Notes: generated by a model from the sequence alone, not told the origin. Counted from the first letter of the stretch, positions 41,664 through 53,640 are shown. The stretch: DNA of 64,000 nucleotides from Boletus sp. NGJ (GCA_019096195.1 JAGTXK010000095.1:434001-498000); one strand, 5' to 3'. Translations and numbers: made by a program.

Positions 41664-41939
41664 CTCTATGAATGGGCAGAAATTGCCCAGAACTCAGCTG
41701 CTGCTTAATGTTGGAGTTTAACCGGCATACTTAGACTTCTGCTTACATAATAGCACATACATCCAGCTTTGTATATAATCTGAAAGCATATATCTGCCTT
41801 ACCTTAGTGGTTCTTATATTAACTCACTGAGTTTTTACTTGTCTATAGGTTATGAGCTCCATGCTCACCTAGAAACTTGTAAAGTTCAGTTAGCATTGCA
41901 TATGCATATACTATATTTATCACCTTGTCATTAGAAGAT

Positions 41940-44900
41940 GTTAGTTAGAGCCAGAGATAGATTCCTTGAAGTCCTGAAGCTAGAGGCTACAGGAAAAGAC
42001 TGGCTGCTATAGAGAAAGTGATTAGAAATCTCTCTCAAGGCATGAGGTTTGATAGGCTACCTGTATGGAACTGAACAGATGCCCATCAATCCAAGAATTG
42101 GGCAGTCTCTGACATGGATATCCACTATGTCAGAAAAGATTCAAACTGTTCAGAACTACAATTGTACTATCAAGAAATGGATTGAGGAGGAAACTATGGT
42201 AACTGTCCCTAACTTCCTCTTCATTGAAATCATGTTTAAATCCACTACTTTCAAGTACTTTGATATGCTATGAGCAAAATTCAAGAACTACTCACTCATT
42301 GTTGATGTAGAGAAATGGCAATAGCTAGAAGAGCTGAAACTGAAGGATGGAGAAGATGCTCTCATCCATCTAGAGAAAATCACCCTTCTTTGTGAGGAAC
42401 TCGCCTCTCTTGACCACCCAGTCTTCAACAATGACTTATTCAATATGATTTTCATATCCCTACCTCATTTTTACATTAGTAAATATAGGATTTCATTATA
42501 GTGCTCATAGTGCCATAGTAGTTTCATAGATAACTCATAGTGTTTATAGTGTTTATAGTGTCATAGTACTGTATTAAAAGTGTATTCATAGTATCCATAG
42601 TGTATTCATAATGTTTATAGTTTCATAGTATCATAGTACCATAGTGTTTTTAGTGTTTATAGTGTCATAGTATTGGAAGTATATTCATAGTATTCATAGT
42701 ATCTTCATAGTGTTCATAGTATCATAATATCATAGCATTTTATGGCATTCATATTACATTCATAGTAGTCATAGTCATAGTAGTAATTTTAAGCTAATCC
42801 TAATTCTAATCCTAAATCAAAAGTATACAAAATGTGTAGTCAAAAAGTGTACAAAAAGTGTAGTCAAAGGTGTAGTCAAATGTTGTAAAAAAAGAGTGTA
42901 GTACAGTGTAGCAAAAATGCGCACCAAATGTAGTAAAAGTGTAGCAAACAAAGTGTAGTAAAAAAAGTAAACAAAAGTGTAGCAGAGTGTACTACAGTGT
43001 AGCAAACAAAGTGTACCAAAAGTGTAGACCTACACTCAAAAAAAATATCCAAGTCCATTTCTCCCATTCAGTGTTAAAAAAGCGGACATTGTTTGCCAAT
43101 GTTTGTGCCACCATTCTTATATAAACAAGCCAGACTTCAAAAACTTTCCCACACCCTCTTGTTTCTCAATTTTATCCTTCTCTACTCATTATGTAAAGTC
43201 AACACTTTACTTTATAAATCATTAGGATTAGGATTAGGATTGGAATTGGAATTGGAATTGGAATTGGGATTAGGATTAGGATTAATAGAGTTAATATTTG
43301 ATTGAATTTGGAATTAGAATTGGCTTGAGATTGAATTAGGATTAGGGTTGCTAAGCCACTATGAAAGCACTATGCACAGTATATATGGATCACTATGACC
43401 ACTATGGAAGTACTATGAGAATACTATGAGACACTAGAAGAATACTATGACAGACTATGGCCACACTATGAATAGACTATGAGACACTGTCATAGTACTA
43501 TCAAACCACTATCCAGTTGGACCCTCACTATGAGCACTATGTTACTATCCAGCATTGGACAGTTAGTCCTGTTTTAACTGATGTATAACAACATCTTTAC
43601 CTCAGTTTCATTCACCATGAAGCTACAGAATTGCTACATCACATGTTTAGAGTTGACATCAATGGTTGTGGATGTCTATGATCATTTTGTCACACAATGA
43701 AGCATTAAATCTAAGAGTGACAAGGACAACACAGCTTTTAATGTTAAACCTCATGGTCAGTTGAAAGTATGTGGGAAATATTCCAACAACAATTGCAGTA
43801 ATTGCAAGTAATATAGACACAAGAAGAATGATTGTTGGGAGGAGAGAGGCAGAAAGCATGGTCAGGCACCAAAAGGCTGGAAACTGAAAGGAAAGCTGAG
43901 TAAGATGAAGAAATTAAAGTCATCAGCAGATCAGAAGCAAGCTACAGTAAATGCACACAAGTCACCTCTACCAAAACAACAGAATCTGATGCCATGTGGT
44001 TTATAGATGGAAGTATCAATGAATCTGCTGTTACCAGCTTTTCCTCCACTGTTCTCACTCAGTTCAGTGGGCCATCAACTATTGTGGACCTTTATGACAG
44101 TGGCACATTATTGCATCTATCTCCTTACTGTGGCCAATTCATCAGCTTCACTCCTGTTCCACCTAAACCTATCAAGACTGCTGAAAATTGTACCTTTGAT
44201 GCAATTGAATGGGGGAATGTCTATGTTGAGATACCTAATGGTGTTACCAAGACATGCATTCTGTTATGAAATGTGTTGTACACACTGTTGATTGGTGTCA
44301 CAATCATTTTAATTAGTCACTTGACTGCTGCTGGCTATGCTGCACTTTTCTACAACTCCATCTGTCATATCTTCAGTCCTCAAAAAAGCTGTTGAAGGAA
44401 ATCCATGTTAGTTGTGAATTGTATAAGGTCAAGTGTACCAAGTTATAGCCTTTTGTAGGCACCATTGACTCTGTCAAAACTCTTAGCATGAAGGAGCTTC
44501 ACACTCAGCTTTTACACATAGGCCCTGGTTTTATATGTGACATGTTGTCCAAGGGAATGGTCAAAGGGGTCAGACTGGACCCTCTGCATTCTGCAGTACA
44601 ATGGGCCAGTGTGAGTTATGCAAATATAGTAAAGCCATTGGCAAAGTTCATGAACCTAAACAGTGTGCAAATTTTATAGACAAGGTGCATACAGATGTCT
44701 GAGGGCCATCCAATGTTCAAATCCCTAGTCATAAGAAATATTACATGTCTTTCACAGACAATCACACTCAATATACTCACCTGTATCTTCTTGCTGCTAA
44801 ATCCAAGACCTTTGGCACATACAAAGTCTATGTGGCTTGGGCCAAGACTCAAAAGAGTATCACAGTCAAGTGATTGCATTCAGATTGTGGTGGTGAATAC

Positions 44901-45710
44901 CTGAGTGATGAATTCACCCATTATTTGAAATTTAAAGGTGCTGAGCACCTATGATACACCACAACACAATGGTGTTGCTGAATGCCTCAATCAAATGCTT
45001 GTCAAACATGTTCATACCATGCTGCATGCTAGTGGATTACTAAAGATTCTTTGGAGCAAAGCATTAACATGTGGTTTGGGTGAAAAATTATACTACATCT
45101 TGCACTCTTTATGAAAAGACTCTCTATGAGTTATTGACTGAGAAATGTCCTAATCTTAGCTGTCTTCCCAATTGGGGTGCATGTGTCTGGGTTCATGACA
45201 ATTTCAGATCAAAGCTTGAGGCCCATACCTGTGACAGTTGATAGATTGGGTTTGACACTGACAGTGGAGCACATTGGATCTATCTGGAGAATCATTGTGT
45301 TGTGTCAGTTGAATGCAATATCATATTCAACAAGTAGGAAGAGCAAAGGTTTGAAGATGGACCAGTTGAAACAATGGACACACTAGCACTCACTCCTCAC
45401 ACTCACTCAGCACCAGCATCAGACACCAATGATATAACATCACTAATGATGACTAACAATGATTCAGTGAACATATGCTACTCTACTCATCAAAGGACAA
45501 ACTCACCTTATATCTGTATGCTTTTGAACAATATTAGAACTTATGACAGTCATGGTGGAGAGCTACTTCTGCCTCACAGTATCCAAGCTGTACCTGCTGT
45601 TATGGTATCACATATTGATGGCTGTGATAGTGAGGAGAGCAATACTGCTTATATGATGTACATATATGGGAGTTTGTGCAGCTGAGGCACTTGAACTATG
45701 AATAGACTAC
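41940..45710 (+). mobile_element. Ty1/copia fossil: gag, protease region, integrase
   Basis: This is a copia-type fossil on the plus strand. Gag-like sequence runs from about 41,940 to 42,475 and resumes after an inserted repeat at about 43,560, reaching a zinc-knuckle-like region near 43,780-43,840. A pol region follows, with a protease/pre-integrase stretch (about 43,990-44,640) and an integrase core (about 44,680-45,070) including HNGVAECLNQML. Sequence past the integrase fades near 45,700, where a minus-strand copia LTR begins; the reverse transcriptase and RNase H are missing here. The element is clearly broken, with many interruptions, and old. Confidence 0.78.
42478..43558. repeat. Fold-back repeat with CATAGT arms and telomere-like (ATTAGG)n
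   Basis: Inserted in the copia gag. The left arm (42,490-42,790) is a degenerate CATAGT/TATAGTGT array ending in (CCTAAT)-like units near 42,795-42,820. A GTGTAGCAAA-like array covers about 42,830-43,030. A unique middle of about 170 bp follows. The right part carries (ATTAGG)-like and GGAATT units at about 43,222-43,345, then a CTATGA array, the reverse complement of the left arm, to about 43,558. Nested inverted symmetry makes it a fold-back or MITE-like element. No transposase is encoded. A partial copy lies at 51,580. Confidence 0.7.
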
Positions 45711-46270
45711 TGAAATGATCAAACTCTATCTAGGGCTGATCTGAATAATAGGCAAGTGAAGATAGTGCTTGTAGCTCTTGACCCAGACCTATGGAGGATG
45801 GAAAAGACTAAGAGAACAAGACTGAGGTCCTCTGGCAGCTCTTGGGCCTTTATATACTGTGTAGTAGGAGCAGTAGATATGAATAGGATAAGGTGATTCC
45901 CATGATTAGGACTAAGTTTGCACAAGCGAGATGTGAGGGAATGAAGGGCATAGAACTCTTATTGGCCCCTCTGGTAGCCTCTGTACTTAGACTAGGTTAC
46001 TCTATTGCTTTTATAAGCTATTTACTCATCTGTGATCTGAGAGTATAGGCCCTTGATATTTTGATATTATACTCATCTCCACTATACTGTATATTTGGCT
46101 AGATATAGCTTGTATCCCATATTTGGTATATCACTTACTTAAGCTCAACACTCCCCCTCAAGCCTAATGTAGGCTGAGTCTGATAACAAGTTGTTGATGC
46201 CTGGCTCTTGATAGAGCCTTGATCAATATATCAGCTACCATTGTTTCTGTAGGGCAGTAGTCCAATTTTA
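45711..46270 (-). mobile_element. Copia 3' end: RNase H tail, polypurine tract and LTR
   Basis: On the minus strand, the last codons of a copia RNase H (about 46,270-46,175, with MVADIL and LSRARHQQLV) run into a polypurine tract (TTGAGGGGGAG) followed at 46,150 by TGTTGAG, the start of an LTR. The LTR extends to about 45,711 (plus-strand TGAAATG), 440 bp. The rest of the element is missing, cut off at about 46,270 by gypsy sequence. It is a truncated fossil, possibly of the same family as the neighbouring copia body. Confidence 0.75.
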
Positions 46271-47577
46271 TCCACCCTTTTCAGATTTTATCACTGCTGC
46301 ACCCTAATGAAATCCCATTATTCCCCTGGGAAATTATCTCTGCTGACCTCATCAATCTCCTACCCCAATCCAATGGCAAGAACACCATTTTTGTCATTGT
46401 AAACCATTGCTCGAAAATGATCTACCTCACCCCAGTCATGGATACCATCACCTCACAAGGAGTTGCCACCATCTTCTGTGACCAAATCTTTAAACTCCAT
46501 GGTGTCCCCCAAAAGATGATATTAGACCAAGGAACACAATTCATGTCTTTGTTCATGTGGAATCTTTACACACTTCTCAACATCCAAGACAACCTGTCAA
46601 CCATCTACCATCCACAGATAGATGGCCAGACTGAGTGGGTGAACTGAGAAGTTGAAAAATACCTCCACATTTACGTAAACCACCAGTAGATCAACTGGGC
46701 GGAATGGCTCCCTCTTGTCAAATTCATTCACAACTCCCAAACTACCAGTGCCACGAGCATCTCTCCATTCCTGCTGAACTACAGACAGCAACTGCTTATC
46801 CTCAACAAGTGAGCAGAAGTCCAAAATGAGTCAGCAACCACCTTTGTGGAACAAATGAAAAGCCACCAAGAAGCTGCAAAAAGTGCACTAGAGAAGACCG
46901 CCAAGATAATGAAAAGGAATCATGATAGACAAGCATCACCAACACCAAACTTCACCATAGGTCAACAAGTTCTTCTTGAAGGAATACACATCTGCACTGA
47001 CTGACCCACAAAGAAGTTTGACAACAAGCACTACAGCCCATTTAAAGTGAAGAGGAAGGTTGGCAAAGCTGCTTACAAGTTAGAGATTCCAAGAATCTGG
47101 CATGGGATACACCCAGTCTTTCATGAATCCCTACTCACCCCCTACTATACTGGCTTCTCTTCCTTATAGGTGAAACCCAAGCCACCACCACTGGTCATCA
47201 TCCAACAGGAAGAAGAGCATGGGGTTCAAGAGGTGGTTGATTGAGGAAAAAAAGAGAAAAATGGAGTATCTTGTATACTAGAAAGGCTATCCATGTGAAA
47301 AGTGCATCTGGAAATCCAAGATGAATGTAAAGAATGCCTTAAAACTCATCAAAAACCACATGACCAATCCATCTGCTGTTTACTCCATAACTGAACCATG
47401 TGATTGCCCAATGTATACATGTCAAATGAGCCTCTTCGCCAATACATTGTTCCATACCTATGCCACATCCCTCAACCACCTCCCTGACCATCTCTTTGAA
47501 ATTCCATCTCCACACTCCAAATCTCAACTTTCTGGTATTCTGGTCAACTGGAAGTTTGACCCCTGAAAAGGGGGTAA
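46271..47577 (+). mobile_element. Ty3/gypsy fossil: integrase and chromodomain end
   Basis: A gypsy integrase C-terminal half lies on the plus strand. The core begins near 46,350, with KMIYLTPV, and includes GVPQKMILDQGTQF and IYHPQIDGQTEWVN. The GPF/Y-like region (YSPFKVKRKVGKAAYKLEIP) sits near 47,030-47,100, and a chromodomain-like segment follows near 47,260-47,350. A polypurine tract (AAAAGGGGGTAA, about 47,565-47,577) precedes the LTR. The 5' part of the element is missing. It is broken, with several interruptions. Confidence 0.82.
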
Positions 47578-47911
47578 TGAAACATTTTCCCCTCATTCTC
47601 ATAGATACCAACTTAGCTAAGGGATGTTCCCACAAATGCTTATCTATTAGCTAACACCCAAGCCTTGACCTTATGCCTAGATCTACGATGTCACTTCTAT
47701 GTCATAGAATGCTCTAGAACAATATGCCATTATTCTAGCATATTCCACACTGGCACTAAAAGCTGGTCTATGCTTGTATCCTGTAGTATAAGTAGTAGCA
47801 TATTCTGTCCATAGATACTCATTCTTGGAATTGCTATTATACTGTATCCTTTGGATATCACTCTTGAGTGACCCTTAGGATTGTTAGCTCAATCTTTTCA
47901 CTCACTGGATA
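47578..47911 (+). repeat. Gypsy LTR, split by a Tc1 element
   Basis: The LTR starts TGAAACATTT directly after the polypurine tract and is homologous to the block at 52,264-52,580 through ACTTAGCTAAG and TGTTCCCACAAA. The Tc1/mariner element entered at the TA at 47,910-47,911. The remainder should resume after 49,475, but its right end is not clear. Confidence 0.65.
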
Positions 47912-48134
47912 CAGTGACTCCAAAAACCCTTTCCATACTAACCCTCAATGTGGTGTGTGAAGTGCACCACCACACACTGTGGGAATTTCGCTTAGCTTTG
48001 GTGGAGTTATAAATAGTACATACTCTTGGCTATGAGATTGCTTCCTAGGTCATGTGATTTGGTCCACAGGCTGTGGAGATATGATCAATATGAAACAGTA
48101 ATACCATGGAAAGGGCTTTTTCACTTTTGAACTG
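47912..48134 (+). repeat. Left terminal inverted repeat of the Tc1 element
   Basis: This 223-bp arm is complementary to 49,253-49,475 with three visible mismatches. It keeps one CpG (TTCGCTT) in each arm. Confidence 0.93.
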
Positions 48135-48261
48135 ATGACTAGGATCTTAGTCAAACCATATCATATTTGCCATTGTTTGTTCATGCAAACAAAGATATAC
48201 ATATAAATAGCATGTCTGAGCTTAAAAAAGTTCACACACTTCTTGATTCTCAACCACCACC

Positions 48262-49232
48262 ATGGTTAAATCCCTCTCCCTTCTCCAACAAAGCACTATT
48301 CTCTCTTTGCTTGATTCTGGCTGCTCTGGTGAAGCCATTGCCAGTGTTCTGCCCTTCCCAAAGCTCCTGGGGGTCGTCCTTCCAAGCTTTCTCCCACCAA
48401 CATTTGTCATGCTCAATATCTAATCACCTCTGGGAAAGCTGAAAATGCTGTCCAAGTAACCAAAGCCCTCACCAATATCATCAACCACCCCCTCTCTGCC
48501 AATACTGTCTGCCTCCACTTGAAGAAAGCTGGTATGAAAGCTGTGGTGAAGTCCAAACGTCCCCTCCTCTCTGCTAGGCATTGCAAGGCTTGCTTGGATT
48601 TTGCCTATGCACATAAGGATTGGACTATGGAGGATTAGAAGAAGGTGATATGGTCTGATGAGACAAAAATCAATCGCCTAGGGTCAGATGGGCGTAAATG
48701 GGCATGGAAGAGAGTAGGTGAGGAGCTTAGTAATAGGCTGGTGGATGGAACCCTCAAGTTTGGAGGAGATTCTCTGATGATGTGGGGTTGTATGACTTGG
48801 GAAGGAGTTGGCTTTGCTACTAAGATTGATGGTAGGATGGATGGGGACCTCTACCTTCAAATTTTGAAGGATGAGCTTCAGCAAACCCTGGAGTATTATG
48901 GTCTCAATCCTCCTAACATCATCTTTCAGCAGGACAATGACCCCAAGCATATCTGCAGGCTGGTCAAGAACTGGCTAGAGGAGCAAGAATTCAGTACTAT
49001 GGTGTGGCCTGCACAATCTCCTGACCTCAACCCTATTGAACGTCTCTGGAGTTGTCTAAAGAGGAGCCTTGCAAAGCATGAAAATCCCCCTAATGGAATT
49101 CATGAATTGTGGAAAAGATTTCAAGTGGAGTGGGATAGGATACCAGTGGAGGAGTGTTAGAAATTGATTGAAAGCATGCCTAGGAGGATTCAGGCAGTGC
49201 TTAGAGCAAAAGGAGGCTATACCAAGTACTGA
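48262..49232 (+). pseudogene. Tc1-type DD34E transposase, broken
   Basis: The gene starts MVKSLSLLQQSTILSLLD, a helix-turn-helix N-terminus, and ends GGYTKY. The catalytic triad is intact: Asp in IWSDETK (about 48,658), Asp in QQDNDPKH (about 48,942), and Glu in SPDLNPIERLW (about 49,040), giving the DD34E spacing of Tc1 transposases. It is not functional: the frame shifts between about 48,355 and 48,400, and TAG stops lie at 48,636-48,638 (where the family usually has Trp) and at 49,158-49,160. These stops fit C-to-T or G-to-A changes. The rest reads through for about 170 codons. Confidence 0.88.
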
Positions 49233-49252
49233 TAATATCCAAATATCCTTTT

Positions 49253-49475
49253 CAATTCAAAAGTGAAAAAACCCTTTCCATGGTATTACTGTTTCATATT
49301 GATCATATCTCCACAGCCTGTGGACCAAATCACATGACCTAGGAAGCAATCTCATAGCCAAGAGTATGTACTATTTATAACTCCACCAAAGCTAAGCGAA
49401 ATTCCCACAGTGTGTGGTGGTGCACTTCACACACCACATTGAGGGTTAGTATGAAAAGGGTTTTTGGAGTCACTG
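49253..49475 (-). repeat. Right terminal inverted repeat of the Tc1 element
   Basis: Reverse-complement partner of 47,912-48,134. The element ends in ..GGAGTCACTG, followed by the TA duplication. Confidence 0.93.
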
Positions 49476-49477
49476 TA

Positions 49478-51579
49478 TTTGCTTGACTCTATTCAATAAG
49501 ATAATAATGCTCTCCACAATATGGTACAAGTAATTCTGAGCAATTGGAGTATTCAGCATTGGCAAGGTTATATTTACCAGAAGTGATTGCAAGTTCATGG
49601 ATATGGGTATCATGATATATTAAGGAATCAGCAGCAGAACTCTCTTATTAAATGAGTATGTAGGTGATATTCATGTCAAAGTTGCAGCAAATGGGAGAGT
49701 TTTGTGAGTGTGAGTTGAAACCCTTTCAATTGGTTGCATCACATTCTGCAGCAGTTGATGTGCACAGTATATGAGTTCCATTCAGGGCACCAATTGCATC
49801 CTTAAAAAAAAGGCATGAAATGCAGATTTTCTTGAATGGCTCTGGGAGTGTCATTATTACTGCAGGGAAGGCAAATGCATTGAGAATCTTCCTAAAATAT
49901 CTATTATAGTAGACATTAGTGAAGACAACAAAGCAAAAATGAAAATCAGTATACTTGGAGATGGTGTTATTGGATCGCTAAAATTGTTTGGCACCCCACT
50001 GTAACTAACCCCACCCAACACAGAAACTGCAAGGAGAACAAAACTAGACCTGAAGCAAATCCAGAGAGAATGTGCTGCAGCATCACACACACTTTACACT
50101 ATGTCATTATCAGACCATAATGGATCAAAAGGCAGAATTAGTAGACAAGAGGAACATGTATACAAAGAGTACATGTCTAGCAAAGGGCACAGCACCTTAT
50201 CAGACAATAAACACAGAAAAAAAAATTATCTGGAGAATGGAAAAAAGTACCCACTCAAAGTGCATTGTGATAAAGGTATTTTTCACTTATTAATCACTTT
50301 TATATACTTATTTTTCTTTTAGAACATGGATACCCACTGTACAGTAGTATAAGAAAATATATTCTTTGTCATGGTTCACCCTATTCACTGCTTGATATGA
50401 GTACTGTATGTCACATCTCTGGCACTTGAGTCATCACCAATTCACTTCCTTTTGAAATCAATGCCCTATATGTCAATTCTAGATACTAGCCACCCTCATG
50501 GGCTCTCCAGATTCCCCTCCTTATCTGTTCTGAGCATCTCACCTCCCTGACATTTGAGTCATTGCCAAAATTGAGTTAAGTCCCACCTGATCAGTTTTCT
50601 AATCCAAACTATACATTTGATGGATTCATTTCTAGGTACTAACCACTCATGGACTCTCAAGTGGTTAACTAACCCATCCCTATAGGCTCTCAGCAGCTGC
50701 TTCCTTAAGCACTCAGTGGGCAGTCCATGCCAACTGCATGTCCAGACATCTTCTCACAAATTTATAATATTAAATTATTCTAACTAGTTTTGTAGTGCCA
50801 AAAATTTAATATTTTAAGTATGTGAAAAAAACTTTTCCTTAGTTTATATAATATAGGCATTCAAAGACTAATATTTTGTGAGCTCACAATAGATAATCTA
50901 ATGTTGTTACATTTTGAAATTACTTTAAGGTATCTTTTTCTTTTTATATTTTCTAATGTACAGTAGAAAAGTTAGGTGATAATATTAAGTAATGTGAAAC
51001 ATCTTTTTGGGCCTCATAAAGTTGGAAAATCCAGGTATGTAAGTAGCTTGAGATCATCCACCATCATGGGGTGCTAGGGTCGGTAATCGGAAAATTGGTC
51101 ATACCCAGAGGTGACAAACTGAGAGGCTGTCTAGGGGTTGGTGTCGACTACTAGAAATTTCCTACTCAGGGGCAAGCAAACATGAGCAAAACCTTCATCA
51201 CTGCATGCACTGCCAACTGGATGAGTGCCGGCAAGTCTTTTCATCAACATCAGAGGCCCACTCTGACCAGATAGGTTCTGTTCCATGACTAGGCTTTTCC
51301 TCACCAATTCTATAGTCAAACTACTCCATTTTATAGCATACACTTTATGTAGAATGGAGCCATGTCCCACCAATGTTTATAGCTCAGTCCATCAACCTCA
51401 TGACTCAGCCATTTGCCAACCCCAATGGAGTCTTTGCTTGGTGACCATATGTACCATACAAGTGACCACCTTTATGGATGTACTGTATCTATAAGGCTGC
51501 CACCACCTTCCATTCCCAACCCCCAATCGAGCTCTTACTCAGCAACTGTACCATACAAATGACCACCTTTGTGGACATC
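49478..51579. other. CpG-poor region without recognisable gene
   Basis: About 2.1 kb of AT-rich sequence. Frames at about 49,690-50,000 and 50,101-50,322 look like decayed coding sequence but match no family I can name. At 51,419-51,480 and 51,520-51,580 two related stretches repeat (CCATACAAGTGACCACCTTT and a variant), a short imperfect tandem duplication. It is probably transposon debris. Confidence 0.4.
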
Positions 51580-51985
51580 AGTAAATACAGAATTTCATCA
51601 TAGTGCTCATAATGCCATAGTAGTTTCATAGTAGTCATAGTAGTTTCATAGATAACTCATAGTGTTCATAGTGTTCATAGTATTATAGTGTTATAATACT
51701 ATAGTATTTCATAGGATTCATAGTACATTCATAGTAGTCATAGTCTTAGTAGTAATTGTAAGCTAATCCTAATCCTAATCCTATTTCCTAATCCTAAATC
51801 AAAAGTATACAAAAAGTGTAGTCAAAGATATAGTCAAATGTTGTACAAAAAGTGTAGGAAAGAGTGTAGTACAGTGTAGCAAAAATGCACACCAAATGTA
51901 GCAGAAGTGTAGCAAACAAAGTGTAGCATAGTGTATATAGTATAGTATAGCAAACAAAGTGTATCAAAAGTGTACCAATCTTTTC
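51580..51985. repeat. Partial copy of the fold-back repeat (left arm)
   Basis: It starts with the same bases as the copy at 42,478 (AGTAAATA, then ATTTCAT and the CATAGT array), passes through CTAATCCTAATCCTAATCC near 51,763-51,797, and ends in GTGTAGCAAA-like units. The right arm is absent. Confidence 0.7.
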
Positions 51986-52263
51986 ATAGGCATACATATG
52001 TACATCATAAGCAAGTGTTTTGTGTCTGTCTGATGTACCTGCTAGTCACCCCCTTGCTGTACAGGTCAACCTACAATATCTAGATACACTGACAACCAAC
52101 TCACATGACTAAGGGCTCATCTCCAGGGCAAGGATTAGGGCTATCAATGGCCCAGCAAGGGTTAGGGCTAATGCCTTTTGGTTCTTTTGCAAATGTCAAG
52201 TCTTTGCAAAATAGTCAAACATTGGGACACTTTTTTGAGCCACTGTACACTGAATTTGTAGTT

Positions 52264-52580
52264 TGAAATGATTTTTCCATTTTCACTGATATTTATATTA
52301 CTTAGCTAAGAGATGTTCCCACAAAACAATTACTTACTAGCTAACCTTTAAAGTTTTGACCATATGCCCAGACTCATAACATCATCCTACATCATAGCTA
52401 TATCATAGAATAATCTAGTATATTCCATACTGGCTCTATAATATGGCCCATGCACACATACATACCTATGTATATATAGAGTAGCACCTCCCAATGTATT
52501 TTCTTAAGTTCAAGATTGCTTTTACCTTCTGGATATCATCTTTCGGTGACCCTTAAGGGCTTTGGCTTTTCATAGTTACA
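52264..52580 (+). repeat. Gypsy-type LTR copy
   Basis: This block of about 317 bp begins TGAAATGATTTTTCC and ends near GTTACA. It is homologous to the LTR at 47,578 (ACTTAGCTAAGAGATGTTCCC and GGATATCA..GTGACCCTTA). No adjoining internal sequence is recognised, so it may be a solo LTR or a remnant. Ends are approximate. Confidence 0.55.
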
Positions 52581-53640
52581 GTAATACAATGGTACATTTT
52601 CAAGCCTCAGAGTCTGTGTCGAGATCTTCATCAGTGACCAACTTTCCAATTCTAACTTCACTGCATCATTTTGCTGCCCCCTGCATGACACAAAGGACCT
52701 CCTCCATCTGCCTGAGATTGCTGACCTATTCATACACCTCTTGGGCAACAATTTTGTGAAAACCTAGCTTTGCAGCAATCTCACTTATATAGATGTCATA
52801 TCCATAACAAGCAAGTAAGATCACATTATCTGAATGGATGGAAAAGCCATTAGAGTGAATGGTGATTGTAATCAGAGTTTAGGTCACCAGGTTAGTTTGA
52901 TTAATGGCATAACCATGGAATTCCAACATTATATATATGTTTGTGGACTTGGTCCTTATCTGCACTTGCAGCATGCTGGGCCCAGGATTCAACTTTATTT
53001 TGCCTCACTGGGATGAGTGACTGAGCAGGTACATTGGACTGATGACTTGAAATCTGACCCTGGGCATTTTTGCCTCTAACACACAAAGCAGGCCTGGCAA
53101 TAGGGCTCAAGTCACTTTGTGAGATGAGTGAAACCACCAAGTTGACACCTGACTTCATGTTGTGAGAGTTGAATGCCACTGGCATGATTTTAGATGGGTT
53201 CTGTCTACACCTGAATTCAGTGTAAACTGGTCCAACATAACTCAGATACCCCTGAATAGTATCTGAATATGCATGAGCATACCACTCTGAATGACCTGAC
53301 TATTGGAAGAAGCTCTGAACTTTCTCTTGGCTTGTGATGGGCCTCAGGCTGAATGGACTATGATAAACATAATATTGGCAGATTTACTAAAATCTCGTAA
53401 AATTTCAAATAACTCAAAGCATAGTGTTTTCACTTGTTAAATCTCACTGAGATTACTGAGACTTTCACTCTACTATGAACATGTCAGTCTTTGAGCCTAA
53501 AATTATCATATCTATCCTCCAAAATAGCTCTATTGTGCAGCCAGCTGAGAGGGAGAAGACACAGTAGTCCCAATCTGCAAGTTCACACAGAGTCACCAAT
53601 GGGCTTCAGTCATTGGCATTAATGTTCTAAAACACAACTT
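52581..53640. other. CpG-poor region without recognisable gene
   Basis: Only short frames occur here. A 94-codon minus-strand frame (52,901-53,185) has protein-like composition but no recognised domain. It is probably transposon debris, perhaps the outer part of the DDE element to the right. Confidence 0.35.

Larger units (their letters stand above)
47912..49475 (+). mobile_element. Tc1/mariner DNA transposon with 223-bp inverted repeats
   Basis: A complete-looking element of 1,564 bp is flanked by the TA target duplication (47,910-47,911 and 49,476-49,477). Its ends are CAGTGACTCC and the reverse complement. The inverted repeats span about 47,912-48,134 and 49,253-49,475 and differ at only three positions by eye, all C versus T. 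The transposase gene lies inside on the plus strand. It sits within a gypsy LTR, so it is younger than that LTR. Confidence 0.93.

Noticed and set aside
42490-43030. CRISPR-like array of short repeats
   Set aside because: Units are degenerate, of varying spacing and without unique spacers; the organism is a eukaryote. It is a simple-sequence array.
43222-43290. Internal telomere
   Set aside because: The unit is ATTAGG and GGAATT mixed rather than a uniform TTAGGG array, and it is mirrored by CCTAAT units on the left, so it belongs to the fold-back repeat.
47339-47635. 98-codon minus-strand frame across the gypsy chromodomain and LTR start
   Set aside because: The plus strand carries the recognisable integrase-chromodomain order and polypurine tract; the minus frame is a shadow.
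49690-50000. Copia-like or envelope-like coding remnant right of the Tc1 element
   Set aside because: A few stretches look protein-like, but no motif supports a family, so the region is left unassigned.
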